From positions 1 to 64,000 of the forward strand of contig CAZNOG010000013.1 of NCBI GenBank assembly GCA_964574635.1: DNA of 64,000 bases. The letters run 5' to 3'. Shown in pieces: positions 32,290 through 41,645 of this stretch; the first letter of the stretch is position 1; each line of letters starts with the position of its first letter. The translations under genes and the position numbers were made by a program. The notes under the pieces are model-generated. The model was not told where the DNA came from. It did no database searches and worked only from the letters and a program-made list of their open reading frames with translations. This DNA comes from CAZNOG01 sp964574635. Lineage in GTDB: Bacteria > Bacteroidota > Bacteroidia > Flavobacteriales_D > Cryomorphaceae.

Positions 32290-34095
32290 TCAACTTTGGA
32301 TGTGCGCTTCTTTTTCGGCGGTGCGCAAGATGTTGTCTCGATCGATGTAGAGTAATTCGGCGGTTTCGACGAGTTTCAGGATGATGCCGGAAACCACGGC
32401 GCTGTCGTTGGCCAAAGAAGCCGCCATGGCGCCCGTGATTTTGTCTTCGTTGATGAGTCTGCCCAACACACCGCTTTTCATCAAATCCGAATCGACGGCT
32501 TCCTTCTTGATGATGTCGAGGTTGGATGCGAAAGAAGCGGGATCGTCGGATACTCCCATGCGGTAAACCAGCCTCAGCGTCTTGGCCACTTTTCGGCGCA
32601 GGGCGTTGTACTCTTCCCGGATGTACTCGTTATCCGACTGCATGTATTGGTTGATGTTCTTGCGCAATCCCCGAATGTTTTTGATAATCTCTACCTGATT
32701 CCGGCTGGCGAGTTTGATGCGGCCGAACACCTCCACCAACCGTGGCGTGAGGGAGTGAATGCTTTCGGCGCGGGTGGAGTACTCCAAGATGTTGACGTAA
32801 ATCGCTTTCACCTTGTTGTAATACATGTTCTCGATGTCGATGTCGAACTCTTCCGTGGAATTGCGGATGAAATTGCCGATGGATTCCCGGCCTTTGATCA
32901 CGGAGCGATGAATGTTGAGGCCGTGGGCCACCACCGTAAAAGTGCCCACGTCGAACAGGTGTTTGCTCTCGTCGAGCAGTGCCCGAATGGCGGTTTGAGG
33001 GTAGTGCAGAACGCTTTCCGTGAGGTGCTTGGGCCGAATTTCGTCTTCCGTAGGCGGGGGATCCGGCACGAGGAGGCGGGCGAACTTCGCGATTTTTCCG
33101 ATAAAGGGAAAGAGCAACAGGGTAACCAGGACGTTGAACAGCGTGTGAAACACCGAAAGTTTGAGAGGGTAATCGTCGGAATCCACCCCCAAGATGCCGG
33201 AGATGAACTCGACGAGTTCGCTCAGGGGATCGAGGAAGATCATGACCGCCACCGCGACCACGAGCTTGGTGGAAAAATGCGAAACCGCAAGGCGCTTTCC
33301 GTCCCTGTTGGATTTTATGGACCCCACCAATACGATCACCGTAGAGCCCACGTTCGAGCCCACGGTAAGGGATAGCGCGTTGGTATAATCGACTTTGCCC
33401 ACGGCGAGCATGGTCAAGATCAGCACCAGGAACGCACTGCTCGATTGCATGACCACCGTCAGCACGGTACCGATCGCGAGGTACAACCAGGGGCTGCGGA
33501 CGCTTTCAACCACCAAAGCTTCCATGGCGAGGTCTTCCCCGTAAAGGTGAAACCCCTCTTGAATGAAGTGGATGCCGAGGAAGAAAAATCCCACGCCGGC
33601 CAATACGTAGCCCACTCCTTTCAGCGCCTTTGAGTTCTGGAGAACGAAAACGATTCCGAAAACCAATATAGGCAGGGCAAAGCCCGCGATATCCATTTTG
33701 AAACCCCAGATGGAGACCACCCAGGCCGAGACCGTGGTTCCCACATTGGAACCGAACACCATGGCGATGCCGGCCGGCAGAGTCATCATGCCGGCGCTCA
33801 GAAACGACAACACCAACACCCCGATAAGGGCGCTGGATTGCAGAATCGTGGTGCCCGTAAATCCCAAAAACCACGCCTTGAAGGGGTTGTCGGTGCCTTT
33901 TCGGAGCCAGTGCTGCAAGGGCCCTTGGGCAAAAGTGTTGAAACCGTCTTCCAACATGATCAGCCCGAAAAGCAGGATGGCCACCCCGGCGGCGATTTCC
34001 TTGCTCGCGGGGTTGACGAAAAACGCCCACACGATGAATGCGAGCACCAGGGGAAACACCAGTTTCCGGTATGGAAATCGAGAGGTGGCGAACAT
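32290..34095 (-). CDS. Na+/phosphate cotransporter family protein with PhoU-like tail
   Basis: 601 residues. Two Na_Pi_cotrans repeats make up the membrane part: the first has FGLIMLEDGFNTFAQGPLQ, GFTGTTILQSSALIGVLVLSFL and FGSNVGTTVSAW; the second has LTVVMQSSSAFLVLILTM and LTVGSNVGSTVIVLVGS. The QSSA/QSSS motifs are the family signature. The last ~210 residues form a cytoplasmic helical PhoU-like domain. The start is the ATG at 34095, just before the first hydrophobic segment; the open frame continues upstream without family support. It would import phosphate with sodium. Confidence 0.92.
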   Translation of the reverse strand: MFATSRFPYRKLVFPLVLAFIVWAFFVNPASKEIAAGVAILLFGLIMLEDGFNTFAQGPLQHWLRKGTDNPFKAWFLGFTGTTILQSSALIGVLVLSFLSAGMMTLPAGIAMVFGSNVGTTVSAWVVSIWGFKMDIAGFALPILVFGIVFVLQNSKALKGVGYVLAGVGFFFLGIHFIQEGFHLYGEDLAMEALVVESVRSPWLYLAIGTVLTVVMQSSSAFLVLILTMLAVGKVDYTNALSLTVGSNVGSTVIVLVGSIKSNRDGKRLAVSHFSTKLVVAVAVMIFLDPLSELVEFISGILGVDSDDYPLKLSVFHTLFNVLVTLLLFPFIGKIAKFARLLVPDPPPTEDEIRPKHLTESVLHYPQTAIRALLDESKHLFDVGTFTVVAHGLNIHRSVIKGRESIGNFIRNSTEEFDIDIENMYYNKVKAIYVNILEYSTRAESIHSLTPRLVEVFGRIKLASRNQVEIIKNIRGLRKNINQYMQSDNEYIREEYNALRRKVAKTLRLVYRMGVSDDPASFASNLDIIKKEAVDSDLMKSGVLGRLINEDKITGAMAASLANDSAVVSGIILKLVETAELLYIDRDNILRTAEKEAHIQS

Positions 34096-34183
34096 GAATC
34101 CGGATATGGAAAACCAAGTGCGAAGTTCGAATTTCCCTGTTGAGCGGCAACTCAAAACCGAAAAGATTGTCCGGACCTCCGAG

Positions 34184-34200
34184 CACCACCTACAAAAACC
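34184..34200 (-). repeat. Dispersed GTGGGTG repeat, degenerate copy
   Basis: The minus strand reads GGTTTTTGTAGGTGGTG, two differences from the consensus core. The rest of the gap 34096-34392 shows no gene. Confidence 0.4.
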
Positions 34201-34392
34201 CTCACCCACCCCAACCCCTTCCCGGCCGGTCGCAGGATTTGTGCGCGCAAAACCAAGGGCGTACGATCGCCTACCGTCTATTGTCGCCGTCGAAAGGGTG
34301 CGGCAAAAATTTTAGGCCGATTTTTCTTTGCAACTCTCGCAAATTGGTTTAGTTTTGCAACCGCTTCCATACGGGGGCAACGTTCATTATCG

Positions 34393-34466
34393 GGTCCGGT
34401 AGTTCAGTTGGTTAGAATGCCTGCCTGTCACGCAGGAGGTCGCGAGTTCGAGTCTCGTCCGGACCG
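34393..34466 (+). tRNA. tRNA-Asp (anticodon GTC)
   Basis: The acceptor arms GGTCCGG (34393-34399) and CCGGACC (34459-34465) pair over 7 bp. The anticodon stem CCTGC/GCAGG carries loop CTGTCAC with anticodon GTC. The T loop TTCGAGT is present, and the D arm contains AGTTGGTTA. The discriminator is G and CCA is not encoded. Confidence 0.97.
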
Positions 34467-34490
34467 CTTGGTTTGATCCAAGACAAACGA

Positions 34491-34525
34491 AAAGCCCTTG
34501 ATCGATACGGTCAAGGGCTTTTTTG
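34491..34525. terminator. Intrinsic terminator after tRNA-Asp
   Basis: Stem AGCCCTTGA/TCAAGGGCT (9 bp) with a 9-nt loop, followed by TTTTT on the plus strand. On the minus strand the stem is followed by TTT, so it may also end the DUF58 transcript, whose stop is 20 bp away. Confidence 0.85.
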
Positions 34526-34544
34526 TGCGTGAATGTACGCGCGT

Positions 34545-35468
34545 TCAGTACAGTTTGTCGCGCTTGATCAGGTAGCGCATCAGCACGTCGTTGAAGCCTT
34601 CGTCAATATCGGCGGTAACGAAATCGATGCCGTAGCGGCCGCAGCGCATGCGCAGTTCTTCCATGAAGGCGTTCATTTCCTTCAGGTACGTGTCGCGTAT
34701 TTCCATGGGGTGTGCCTTGATGCGCTCGCCGGTTTCGGTGTCGACGAAGGTGTAGGGCCGATTTTCAAAGTCGAAATCCAGCTCGGTACGGCGGTCGGTC
34801 ACGTGAAAAAGGATGATTTCGTGCTTGTTGAACTTCAAGTGTTGCAAAGCGGAAAACAGCTCGTCGCTGCGCCGGCTGTTATCGAACATGTCGCTGAAAA
34901 TCACGATCAACGACCGTCTGTGCACGCGTTCGGCCACCTCGTGCAGGGCCTGTACCGCCGAGGTTTGAACCATTTCCGGCTTTTCGGCCAAGAGCGATTC
35001 CATTTCGGAAAACAAAAACTTGTGGTGGGCACGGGTGGATTTGGCCGGGCTGTGCAGCTCTACTTTTTCGGCGAAGGTGGTGATTCCCACTGCATCGCGT
35101 TGTCTCCTCATCAATTCTATGATCGCCGCGGCCGCGTACACCGAAAAAGTCAGTTTGCTGTGCCTGTCGTCGCCGCTCGGCTCGGGGTAGCGCATGGAAG
35201 ACGACACGTCCAGCAGAATGCGGCAGCGCAAATTCGTCTCTTCCTCGTACCGTTTCACGTAGAGCTTGTCGGTGCGCGCATAGAGTTTCCAGTCGATGTG
35301 CCGCGTGTGCTCACCTGTATTGTACGGCCTGTGTTCCGCGAATTCCACCGAAAAACCGTGAAAGGGACTCTTGTGCATTCCGGTGATAAAACCCTCCACG
35401 ACTTGCCGGGCCAGAAACTCCAGGTGCGACAAGTTCTGATATTTGTTGCGATCGATATTGATGGGCAT
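34545..35468 (-). CDS. DUF58 domain protein (vWA-like, MoxR-associated type)
   Basis: 307 residues. The DUF58 core is clear: FITGMHKSPFHGFSVEFAEHRPYNTGEHTRHIDWKLYARTDKLYVKRYEEETNLRCRILLDVSSSM. The DVSSSM resembles the metal-binding DxSxS of vWA domains. A Rossmann-like remainder follows (AVGITTFAEKVELHSP, SLIVIFSDMFDN, EIILFHVTD). DUF58 genes usually sit next to a MoxR AAA+ ATPase; none is present here. Upstream, TAACTTCG ends 4 nt before the ATG, a near-consensus -7 box. Confidence 0.88.
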   Translation of the reverse strand: MPINIDRNKYQNLSHLEFLARQVVEGFITGMHKSPFHGFSVEFAEHRPYNTGEHTRHIDWKLYARTDKLYVKRYEEETNLRCRILLDVSSSMRYPEPSGDDRHSKLTFSVYAAAAIIELMRRQRDAVGITTFAEKVELHSPAKSTRAHHKFLFSEMESLLAEKPEMVQTSAVQALHEVAERVHRRSLIVIFSDMFDNSRRSDELFSALQHLKFNKHEIILFHVTDRRTELDFDFENRPYTFVDTETGERIKAHPMEIRDTYLKEMNAFMEELRMRCGRYGIDFVTADIDEGFNDVLMRYLIKRDKLY

Positions 35469-35472
35469 GGCC

Positions 35473-35480
35473 CGAAGTTA
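35473..35480 (-). promoter_or_regulatory. Near-consensus -7 box abutting a start codon
   Basis: TAACTTCG on the minus strand differs from TAnnTTTG at one position and ends 4 nt before the DUF58 ATG. Confidence 0.45.
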
Positions 35481-35533
35481 CGTCATTTTTTCCTGCATTC
35501 GGATATTTTAGGGGGTGTCCGCGTCCCTTGGAG

Positions 35534-35672
35534 CGCGGCCGGTCTACCGCCTTATCTCCCCCCGCCTTCGGGGCATTCCGCGGGGCAAACCACGAGCTTC
35601 CCCGTCGCTGTGCTTTGCCCCCGGCATGCAGCCCGGCGGCGGGGAGAGGATGCCGGCGTCCGCCCTCACCCA
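35534..35672 (+). repeat. Structured intergenic element, copy 3
   Basis: Block A is degenerate here (GCGGCCGGTCTACCGCC), block B is GAGCTTCCCCGTCGC (35594-35608) and block C is GGATGCCGGCGTCCGCCCT. Arms 35555-35566 and 35635-35647 pair over 12 bp with one bulge, and 35582-35589 pairs with 35614-35621 over 8 bp around block B. The arm sequences differ from the other copies. Confidence 0.8.
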
Positions 35673-35731
35673 CTTCGTCATCGGCACGATACTTCGGCGA
35701 TTTCGGTTGTGATTTCCCCGTAAGTCACCAC

Positions 35732-35760
35732 AAAAAAAACCGCCCTTTTGGGGGCGGTTT
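35732..35760 (-). terminator. Intrinsic terminator of the thioredoxin gene
   Basis: On the minus strand, stem AACCGCCC/GGGCGGTT with a short loop is followed by a run of T. It lies 26 bp past the thioredoxin stop. Confidence 0.9.
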
Positions 35761-35785
35761 CGGTTTTTCTTTCGGTATCGAAAGG

Positions 35786-36106
35786 TCAGTTCATGTGGGC
35801 ATCGAGCTTTTGGGTCAATGCGTCTTTAGAAGCCACTCCAACGGATTTGTCAACCACTTCGCCACCTTTTATAAAAAGGATGGTGGGAATGGTTCTCACG
35901 CTGAATTTCGTCGACAAGTCGGGATTTTCGTCCACGTTGATTTTTCCGACGATGGCTTTCCCTTCGTATTCTTTGGCAATCTCATCGACGATGGGACCGA
36001 GCGTACGGCAAGGGCCGCACCACGCCGCCCAAAAATCGACCAAGACCGGCTTGTCGGTTTGTGCTGTGATTTCGTCGAAATTTTTGTCTGTCAGTTCTAG
36101 TGCCAT
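35786..36106 (-). CDS. trxA: Thioredoxin
   Basis: 106 residues, standard thioredoxin length. The active site is C30-G-P-C33 in FWAAWCGPCRTLGP, with the cis-proline region VRTIPTILFIKGGEVVDKSVG. It reduces protein disulfides in the cytoplasm using thioredoxin reductase. It has an intrinsic terminator downstream and a -7 box about 85 nt upstream of the ATG, next to the end of dnaE. Confidence 0.97.
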   Translation of the reverse strand: MALELTDKNFDEITAQTDKPVLVDFWAAWCGPCRTLGPIVDEIAKEYEGKAIVGKINVDENPDLSTKFSVRTIPTILFIKGGEVVDKSVGVASKDALTQKLDAHMN

Positions 36107-36190
36107 TGTTTTGTCTTTGTGTGCGTGTTAAAATGTCGGGTTTTCCCGCCGGGAAAGTCCATGCTATGCCTCGACTTCCCTAATGTGGTG

Positions 36191-36198
36191 CAAAATTA
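36191..36198 (-). promoter_or_regulatory. trxA -7 promoter box
   Basis: TAATTTTG on the minus strand overlaps the last codons of dnaE and lies 84 nt before the trxA ATG, implying a long leader. Confidence 0.5.
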
Positions 36199-39100
36199 CG
36201 AATTCAATGAGTAACTCACCCTCTTTAGGGTATTCAAATGCCTTATGTTCTCATCGGTTAAATCTATTTTCGCCGATCGGGAAGGCATTCGGAGTGAAAT
36301 CTCGTTCAGCGGGTCCACGACCCGGAATTCCACCGGCACCCCGCGTACTTTGGGTCCCCGCGTCGTCAGCTTGTCCAATTGCTCGATCAATTGTTCGTCG
36401 ATCTCGCTCAAAGGCACCTCGAAAATCACCTTTCCCTTGTATTTCTCCCGCAAGTCGGAGAGCAATTCCATGGAAGAAATCTTGAATTCCAATTCCTTGG
36501 TTTGCGACCATTGCTTCTCCACGGCTTTGCCTCGCACCAAGAGGAATGCGCCGGAAATAAGGAAAGGCCTCATTCTCATGTAGTCTTCGGAAAAGATGAA
36601 GAAGCGGTGGTTTTCGTAAAAGTCTTCGAATTCGAAAACGCCGTATGGCTTTCCGTTTTTGGTGGTTCTGTGCTCCACCTTGGCGACCATGCCGGCGAGG
36701 GCGAGTTCCCGGTTGGCGATCCTCTTCAAATCACCGAGCAAGCGCAGGTCACCTTGTGCAAAATGGCGTATTTCAAAACGGAAATCGTCGAGGGGATGGG
36801 CGGAGATGTATACCCCGACCACCTCTTTTTCCTTGTTCAATTTATCGAGGTTCCCCCATGGCGGCGTGTCGGGCGGAAGGGGTTTTTTGACTTCCACTTC
36901 CACGATGCCACCGAACAGGTCGGGAGGAGCCGCGGCTTGGTTTCTCATGGCCTCGCCGAATTTTACGAGGTGGTCCGCAAAGGTTCCGGGCCCTTCGAGG
37001 CTTTCCCCGAAGTACTGGCTGCGGCGGATGTCTTTAAAACAATCGAGTGCACCTGCGAGGGCGAGGTTTTCGATGCACCGTCGGTTCACCATTCTCTTGT
37101 CGGTGCGCGAAACGAAATCGTAGATGTCCAAGAAGGGTCCGTTCGCTTCGCGCTCATCGATGATGGATTGCACGGCGGCTTCGCCCACGCCTTTTATGGC
37201 CGCCATACCGAAGCGAATTTCATCGTCGTTGTTGACGGTGAATTTCAGGTTGGATTCGTTGACGTCGGGGCCCAAAACGGGGGTTCCCATGCGCCGGCAC
37301 TCGTCCATGAAAAACGTCACCTTCTTGATATCGCCCATGTTGTTGCTCAGCACCGACGCCATGTACGCCGACGGGAAGTGCGCCTTCAGGTAGGCCGTGT
37401 GGTACGCCACGAGTGCGTAGCAGGTGGAGTGCGATTTATTGAAAGCGTAGGACGCGAAGGCCTCCCAGTCGTGCCAGATTTTGGCGGCGATCTTTTCGTC
37501 GTGGCCGTTGGTGCGGCAGCCTTCCAGGAATTTCGGCTTGAGTTCGTCCAGCAATTTGAAGATCTTCTTTCCCATGGCCTTTCGCAGCAAATCGGCCTCG
37601 CCTTTGGTAAAGCCCGCGAGTTTTTGGGAAAGCAGCATGACCTGCTCTTGGTACACCGTAATGCCGTAGGTTTCTTCGAGGTATTCCCGCGATGCTTCCA
37701 AGTCGTAGGATATCTCTTCCAGGCCGTGCTTCCGCCGGATGAATTGGGGGATGTACTCCATGGGCCCCGGGCGGAAGAGGGCGTTCATGGCGATCAAATC
37801 GTCGAAAACCGTGGGGCGCAACTCTTTCAGATAGGCCTGCATCCCGGCCGACTCGTACTGAAAAATGCCGACCGTATCGCCTTGCTGGAAGAGTTGGTAG
37901 GTCTTTTCGTCGTCGAGGGGAATTTCGTCGGGGTCGATGTCTTGGCCGTACCGTTCTTTTACGATGGCGATGGCGTCTTTGATGAGGGTCAAAGTCTTGA
38001 GCCCGAGAAAGTCCATCTTCAGCAGCCCCGCCGATTCCACCACCGAGTTGTCGTACTGCGTGCACCACATGTCGCTGTCTTTGGCCGTAGCCACGGGCAC
38101 GAAGTCGGTGATGTCGCCCGGTGTAATGATCACCCCGCAGGCGTGGATGCCGGTGTTTCGCACCGATCCCTCGATGGCCCGCGCGGTTTTGATGACCTGG
38201 GCTTGAGGGGAATCTTCTTTGGCGATGGCGATCAACTCCCGGATGGCCGGCACTTGGTTGTCCCGGAATTTCTCCGAAATGTCCTTGTCGGACATTTTGA
38301 AGAGTTTCGCGAGGGAAGTATCGGGAATCATTTTCGCCAACCGATCGGTCTCGTGCAAGGGCAATCCCATGACGCGGCCCGCGTCGCGCACGGAAGACTT
38401 GGCCGCCATGGTTCCGTAGGTGATGATCTGCGCCACTTGGTTGGCGCCGTACTTGTCGATGACGTATTGAAGCACCTTCTGCCGTCCTTCGTCGTCGAAG
38501 TCGATGTCGATATCCGGCATGGAAACCCGGTCGGGGTTCAGGAAACGCTCGAACAGCAAATCGTACTTGATGGGGTCGACGTTGGTGATGCCGATGCAAT
38601 AGGCCACGGCCGATCCCGCGGCGGACCCCCTTCCGGGTCCGATGGACACGCCCCTGTTTCGGGCCTCCCGGCAAAAATCCTGAACGATGAGAAAGTACCC
38701 GGGATAGCCGGTATTGGCGATCGTTTGAAGTTCGAAGTCCAGGCGTTCGGCGATTTCCGGCGTCACTTCCCCCCAGCGTTCTTTGGCTCCTTCGTAGGTG
38801 AGGTGGCGCAAGTAGGCGTTTTCCCCCCGATTGCCTCCGTCGTTGGCGTCGAGAGGGTCGATGAATTCGGTCGGAATATCGAACTTGGGCAGGAGCACTT
38901 CCCGCGCCAGTTCGTATCGCTCGATCTTCCCTAAAATCTCCCCCACCGTTTCCAAGGCTTCGGGCATATCGGCGAAGAGCTTCTTCATCTCATCGGATGA
39001 TTTGAAGTAGAACTCCTCATTGGGAAAACCGAAACGGTACTCCCGCCCCCGGCGGCCGATGTATTTCTTTGGCTTATCCACCGATTCGGAATCGCGGATG

Positions 39101-40476
39101 CACAACAGGATGTCGTGAATTGCGGCGTCGGCTTTCTCGGTGTAGTACGTGTTGTTTGCGGGGAAGCATTTCACGCCGTATTTCTTGGCGAATCGGAGCA
39201 GGGTTTCGTTTACGACGTCTTCCTCTTCGATTCCGTGTCGGTTCAGTTCCACGTAAAAATCATCGCCGAAAGTCTCCTTCCACCACACGAATGCTTCTTC
39301 GGCTTGGGTTTCGCCGACGTTGAGAATAAGATCCGGCACCTCTCCCCAAATGCCGCCGGTGGTGGCGATCAGGCCTTCGCGGTGGGCTTCCAAATCCCTT
39401 TTGTCGATGCGGGGGACGTAATAAAACCCTTCGGTGAACGCGAGGGAGGAAAGTTTGGCCAAATTGTGGTACCCCGTTTTGTTCTTCGCGAGGAGCACCG
39501 TTTGGCTGCCGTTGTCTTGGTGAGACCGGTCGTTGCGGTCCTTGGCCAAGTTGAATTCGCATCCCACGATGGGCGTAATGTCGGCTTTGAGTGCGGCTTG
39601 TACGAACCGAAACACCCCCATCATGTTGCCGTGGTCGCTCATGGCCACGGCGGGCATGTTCATTTCCACGGCTTTGTTCACGAGGTCTTCCACGGAGGTG
39701 GTGGACTGGAGCACGGAGAACTGGGTGTGGCAATGAAGGTGCGCGAAGGGCAGGTCGGCGACGTCGGAGATATCGGCTTTCTCCGACTCTTCCACGTCGG
39801 TCACGGTCTCCGGACCCAAATCGATTTCACGGTGGAAATTGGATTTTCCGAGTTTGGGCGCTTCGTATTCCACCGCGGTTGGGTCGGGAATTTCGGGCAC
39901 GTCGAATACGCGTTTCTCCACCAGTGAAAAGAAACAACGCGCCGTGGCGTCCACGTCGAAGGCGGCGTCGTGGGCGTCGACCATGGGTTCGTCGAAAAGC
40001 TTTTGGTAGAGTTCCTCGAGGCGCGGCCATTTGAATCCCCCGCCTTTTCCGCCGGGAATGGCGCAGAAATCCGTGGAAAGGTCTTTGGTGTCGAGGCGGG
40101 GCATGTTCACCACCTCGTGCGCGATGCCCAGTCGATGGCATTCCGCCCCCACGACCATGGCGTCGAACTCGATGTTGTGGCCGACGATGTACTTTGCACG
40201 GGCGCGGACCGCCTCGAATTTCTCCACCACTTCGGCCAGGGGTTGTCCTTCTTCCGTGGCGCGCTCGGTGGTGATGCCGTGAATTTTGACAACGTTGAAG
40301 GGAATGGTAAATCCGTCGGGGCGAACGATGAGGTTGTCCGATTCGATCAGGCGGCCGCGCTCGTCGTGCAATTGCCACGCAATCTGCACCAGCCGGGGCC
40401 AATTCTCTCCATCCGAAACCGGGGCTTTGAAATTTTTCGCGGTTCCGGTGGTTTCGGTGTCAAATATCAAAAACAT
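36196..40476 (-). CDS. dnaE: DNA polymerase III alpha subunit with N-terminal 3'-5' exonuclease
   Basis: 1426 residues, the replicative polymerase. Residues 1 to about 185 are a DnaQ-type exonuclease: LIFDTETTGTAKN (ExoI), VGHNIEFDAMVVGAE (ExoII) and DAHDAAFDVDATARC (ExoIII). A PHP domain follows (FAHLHCHTQFSVLQST, AMSDHGNMMG), then the DnaE palm with VSIGPGRGSAAGSAVAYCIGI and the catalytic acids in PDIDIDFDDEGRQK. KAMGKKIF and YAFNKSHSTCYALVAYHTAYLKAHFP lie in the fingers, and an OB fold lies near the C-terminus. The fused exonuclease means proofreading need not depend on a separate epsilon. The ATG at 40476 is chosen because it begins the ExoI strand; a -7 box lies 24 nt upstream. Confidence 0.97.
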   Translation of the reverse strand: MFLIFDTETTGTAKNFKAPVSDGENWPRLVQIAWQLHDERGRLIESDNLIVRPDGFTIPFNVVKIHGITTERATEEGQPLAEVVEKFEAVRARAKYIVGHNIEFDAMVVGAECHRLGIAHEVVNMPRLDTKDLSTDFCAIPGGKGGGFKWPRLEELYQKLFDEPMVDAHDAAFDVDATARCFFSLVEKRVFDVPEIPDPTAVEYEAPKLGKSNFHREIDLGPETVTDVEESEKADISDVADLPFAHLHCHTQFSVLQSTTSVEDLVNKAVEMNMPAVAMSDHGNMMGVFRFVQAALKADITPIVGCEFNLAKDRNDRSHQDNGSQTVLLAKNKTGYHNLAKLSSLAFTEGFYYVPRIDKRDLEAHREGLIATTGGIWGEVPDLILNVGETQAEEAFVWWKETFGDDFYVELNRHGIEEEDVVNETLLRFAKKYGVKCFPANNTYYTEKADAAIHDILLCIRDSESVDKPKKYIGRRGREYRFGFPNEEFYFKSSDEMKKLFADMPEALETVGEILGKIERYELAREVLLPKFDIPTEFIDPLDANDGGNRGENAYLRHLTYEGAKERWGEVTPEIAERLDFELQTIANTGYPGYFLIVQDFCREARNRGVSIGPGRGSAAGSAVAYCIGITNVDPIKYDLLFERFLNPDRVSMPDIDIDFDDEGRQKVLQYVIDKYGANQVAQIITYGTMAAKSSVRDAGRVMGLPLHETDRLAKMIPDTSLAKLFKMSDKDISEKFRDNQVPAIRELIAIAKEDSPQAQVIKTARAIEGSVRNTGIHACGVIITPGDITDFVPVATAKDSDMWCTQYDNSVVESAGLLKMDFLGLKTLTLIKDAIAIVKERYGQDIDPDEIPLDDEKTYQLFQQGDTVGIFQYESAGMQAYLKELRPTVFDDLIAMNALFRPGPMEYIPQFIRRKHGLEEISYDLEASREYLEETYGITVYQEQVMLLSQKLAGFTKGEADLLRKAMGKKIFKLLDELKPKFLEGCRTNGHDEKIAAKIWHDWEAFASYAFNKSHSTCYALVAYHTAYLKAHFPSAYMASVLSNNMGDIKKVTFFMDECRRMGTPVLGPDVNESNLKFTVNNDDEIRFGMAAIKGVGEAAVQSIIDEREANGPFLDIYDFVSRTDKRMVNRRCIENLALAGALDCFKDIRRSQYFGESLEGPGTFADHLVKFGEAMRNQAAAPPDLFGGIVEVEVKKPLPPDTPPWGNLDKLNKEKEVVGVYISAHPLDDFRFEIRHFAQGDLRLLGDLKRIANRELALAGMVAKVEHRTTKNGKPYGVFEFEDFYENHRFFIFSEDYMRMRPFLISGAFLLVRGKAVEKQWSQTKELEFKISSMELLSDLREKYKGKVIFEVPLSEIDEQLIEQLDKLTTRGPKVRGVPVEFRVVDPLNEISLRMPSRSAKIDLTDENIRHLNTLKRVSYSLNS

Positions 40477-40500
40477 GGGTTCGGGGCATTTTTGGGTGTA

Positions 40501-40508
40501 CAAACTTA
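40501..40508 (-). promoter_or_regulatory. dnaE -7 promoter box
   Basis: TAAGTTTG on the minus strand exactly matches TAnnTTTG, 24 nt before the dnaE ATG. Confidence 0.6.
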
Positions 40509-40730
40509 CCAATATCGGCCGGCGATTCGGCTCCGTGTTGATAAGAACCGCATTGTGAATTTCGCATTACCGTCCTGTCCTCAGCCCCATGGGGTTGTCG
40601 GGAAATGTCCCCTTTTTGCGTTGTTGATAATTACCGGAGGACATCCATGCCCGACGGAAGGATTATTTTCGAAGCCGTGGTTCGTTCCGGGAATCGAAGC
40701 GTAGGTGGTGCAGCTTATGGCCTCGTTTTC

Positions 40731-41093
40731 TCACGAGACTTTGAAGTGGGGGTTGTGGATTAAGCCGATGACATTTCCGAAGGGGTCTATTACCGTGGCG
40801 GTTAAGATATCTCCGCCCACATTTTCCGGTTCTTCATTGGCGGTCGCACCCAATTCGATGAGGCGGGCGTATTCCTTTCGGATGTCTTCGACGCCCCAAT
40901 ACGCGACCACATTTCCGGTTTTATTCGCGCTCGAATTGTCGTCCGGTTGAAGTCCCAATTCATACCCGCCGATATTAAACCCGACGTAGAAGGGCTCGTT
41001 GAAATACGGTTGGGTTTTAAACGCCTGTGCATACCATTCCGTGGCTTTTTCGATCTGATCGACTTTGTAGATCGCGGTTCTCAATCCTTTCAT
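40731..41093 (-). CDS. VOC (glyoxalase/bleomycin-resistance fold) family protein
   Basis: 120 residues, one VOC domain of two beta-alpha-beta3 units: GLRTAIYKVDQIEKATEWYAQAF, then GFNIGGYELGLQPD, VVAYWGVEDIRKEYARLIELGA and ILTATVIDPFGNVIGLIHNPHF. The DPFGNVIGL close is typical. Members bind a metal and act on small molecules or bind antibiotics; the substrate is unknown here. The ATG at 41093 is chosen because the fold begins at once. It probably follows the DUF3703 gene in a loose run of small minus-strand genes. Confidence 0.85.
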   Translation of the reverse strand: MKGLRTAIYKVDQIEKATEWYAQAFKTQPYFNEPFYVGFNIGGYELGLQPDDNSSANKTGNVVAYWGVEDIRKEYARLIELGATANEEPENVGGDILTATVIDPFGNVIGLIHNPHFKVS

Positions 41094-41253
41094 GTGTTCC
41101 GGGTTTGATTTGGTTGTTTCATCGATGGATGTGCGTGGGATTACGCGCCTGAATCCAGCTCCAAAAGTCGTCAATCGACTTCGAAAGACAGACATCCGGG
41201 CGGCGGAAGATGCGCTTTGCCGGGTGCGGTCAGTTTTGTCCCGAGGGCGTTGG

Positions 41254-41625
41254 TCAACCGACGCCGGCCCGCGTGAAAATGTCTTGCAATTCCTTGTCGA
41301 TCGGGAAGGGCTTGAGGGGTGGAACGTTGGATCCTCCGGGATTTCCGACCGGAACTTTTCCGACGAAGGATTTGACCCCGCCAAAAATCAATCGCGGTAT
41401 TTGTCCGAAAATCTCCTTCCCGCTTTTGATCCTGAATCCGAATTGGAGCATTTTCCAATGGACGTAGCTGTGCGCGTAGGGGTACCTCTGTCCGATGATG
41501 TGCGCGCGCTCCAGATGGTTCCACGCTTTCGTCAAATTTCCGGCGGTATATTCCCTTCGGTTGTCGTTCAGCTCCTTATCGAAATACGGTTTTAGGCTCT
41601 TGGGGATGGACGTGTAGAGTTTCAT
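41254..41625 (-). CDS. DUF3703 family protein
   Basis: 123 residues. The family pattern is visible: KPYFDKELNDNRREYTAGNLTKAWNHLERAHIIGQRYPYAHSYVHWKMLQFGFR, then GKEIFGQIPRLIFGGVKSFVGKVPVGNPGGSNVPPLKPFPI. His residues in LERAHIIGQ and YAHSYVHW are conserved and could bind metal. Some related genes elsewhere are linked to metal resistance; nothing nearby supports that here. The gene follows the DUF1648 gene by 20 bp, so they are likely co-transcribed. Confidence 0.85.
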   Translation of the reverse strand: MKLYTSIPKSLKPYFDKELNDNRREYTAGNLTKAWNHLERAHIIGQRYPYAHSYVHWKMLQFGFRIKSGKEIFGQIPRLIFGGVKSFVGKVPVGNPGGSNVPPLKPFPIDKELQDIFTRAGVG

Positions 41626-41645
41626 AGTCGGGGCGTTTCCTTGCT

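Noticed and set aside
36379..38934. An 851-codon open frame on the plus strand, antisense to dnaE
   Set aside because: It lies entirely inside dnaE, has no recognisable domain, and is the kind of long shadow frame that GC-rich codon usage produces.
36196..40476. DnaE-exonuclease fusion as a novelty
   Set aside because: Unusual compared with E. coli, but I regard it as the normal form in Bacteroidota, so it is annotated rather than reported as a finding.
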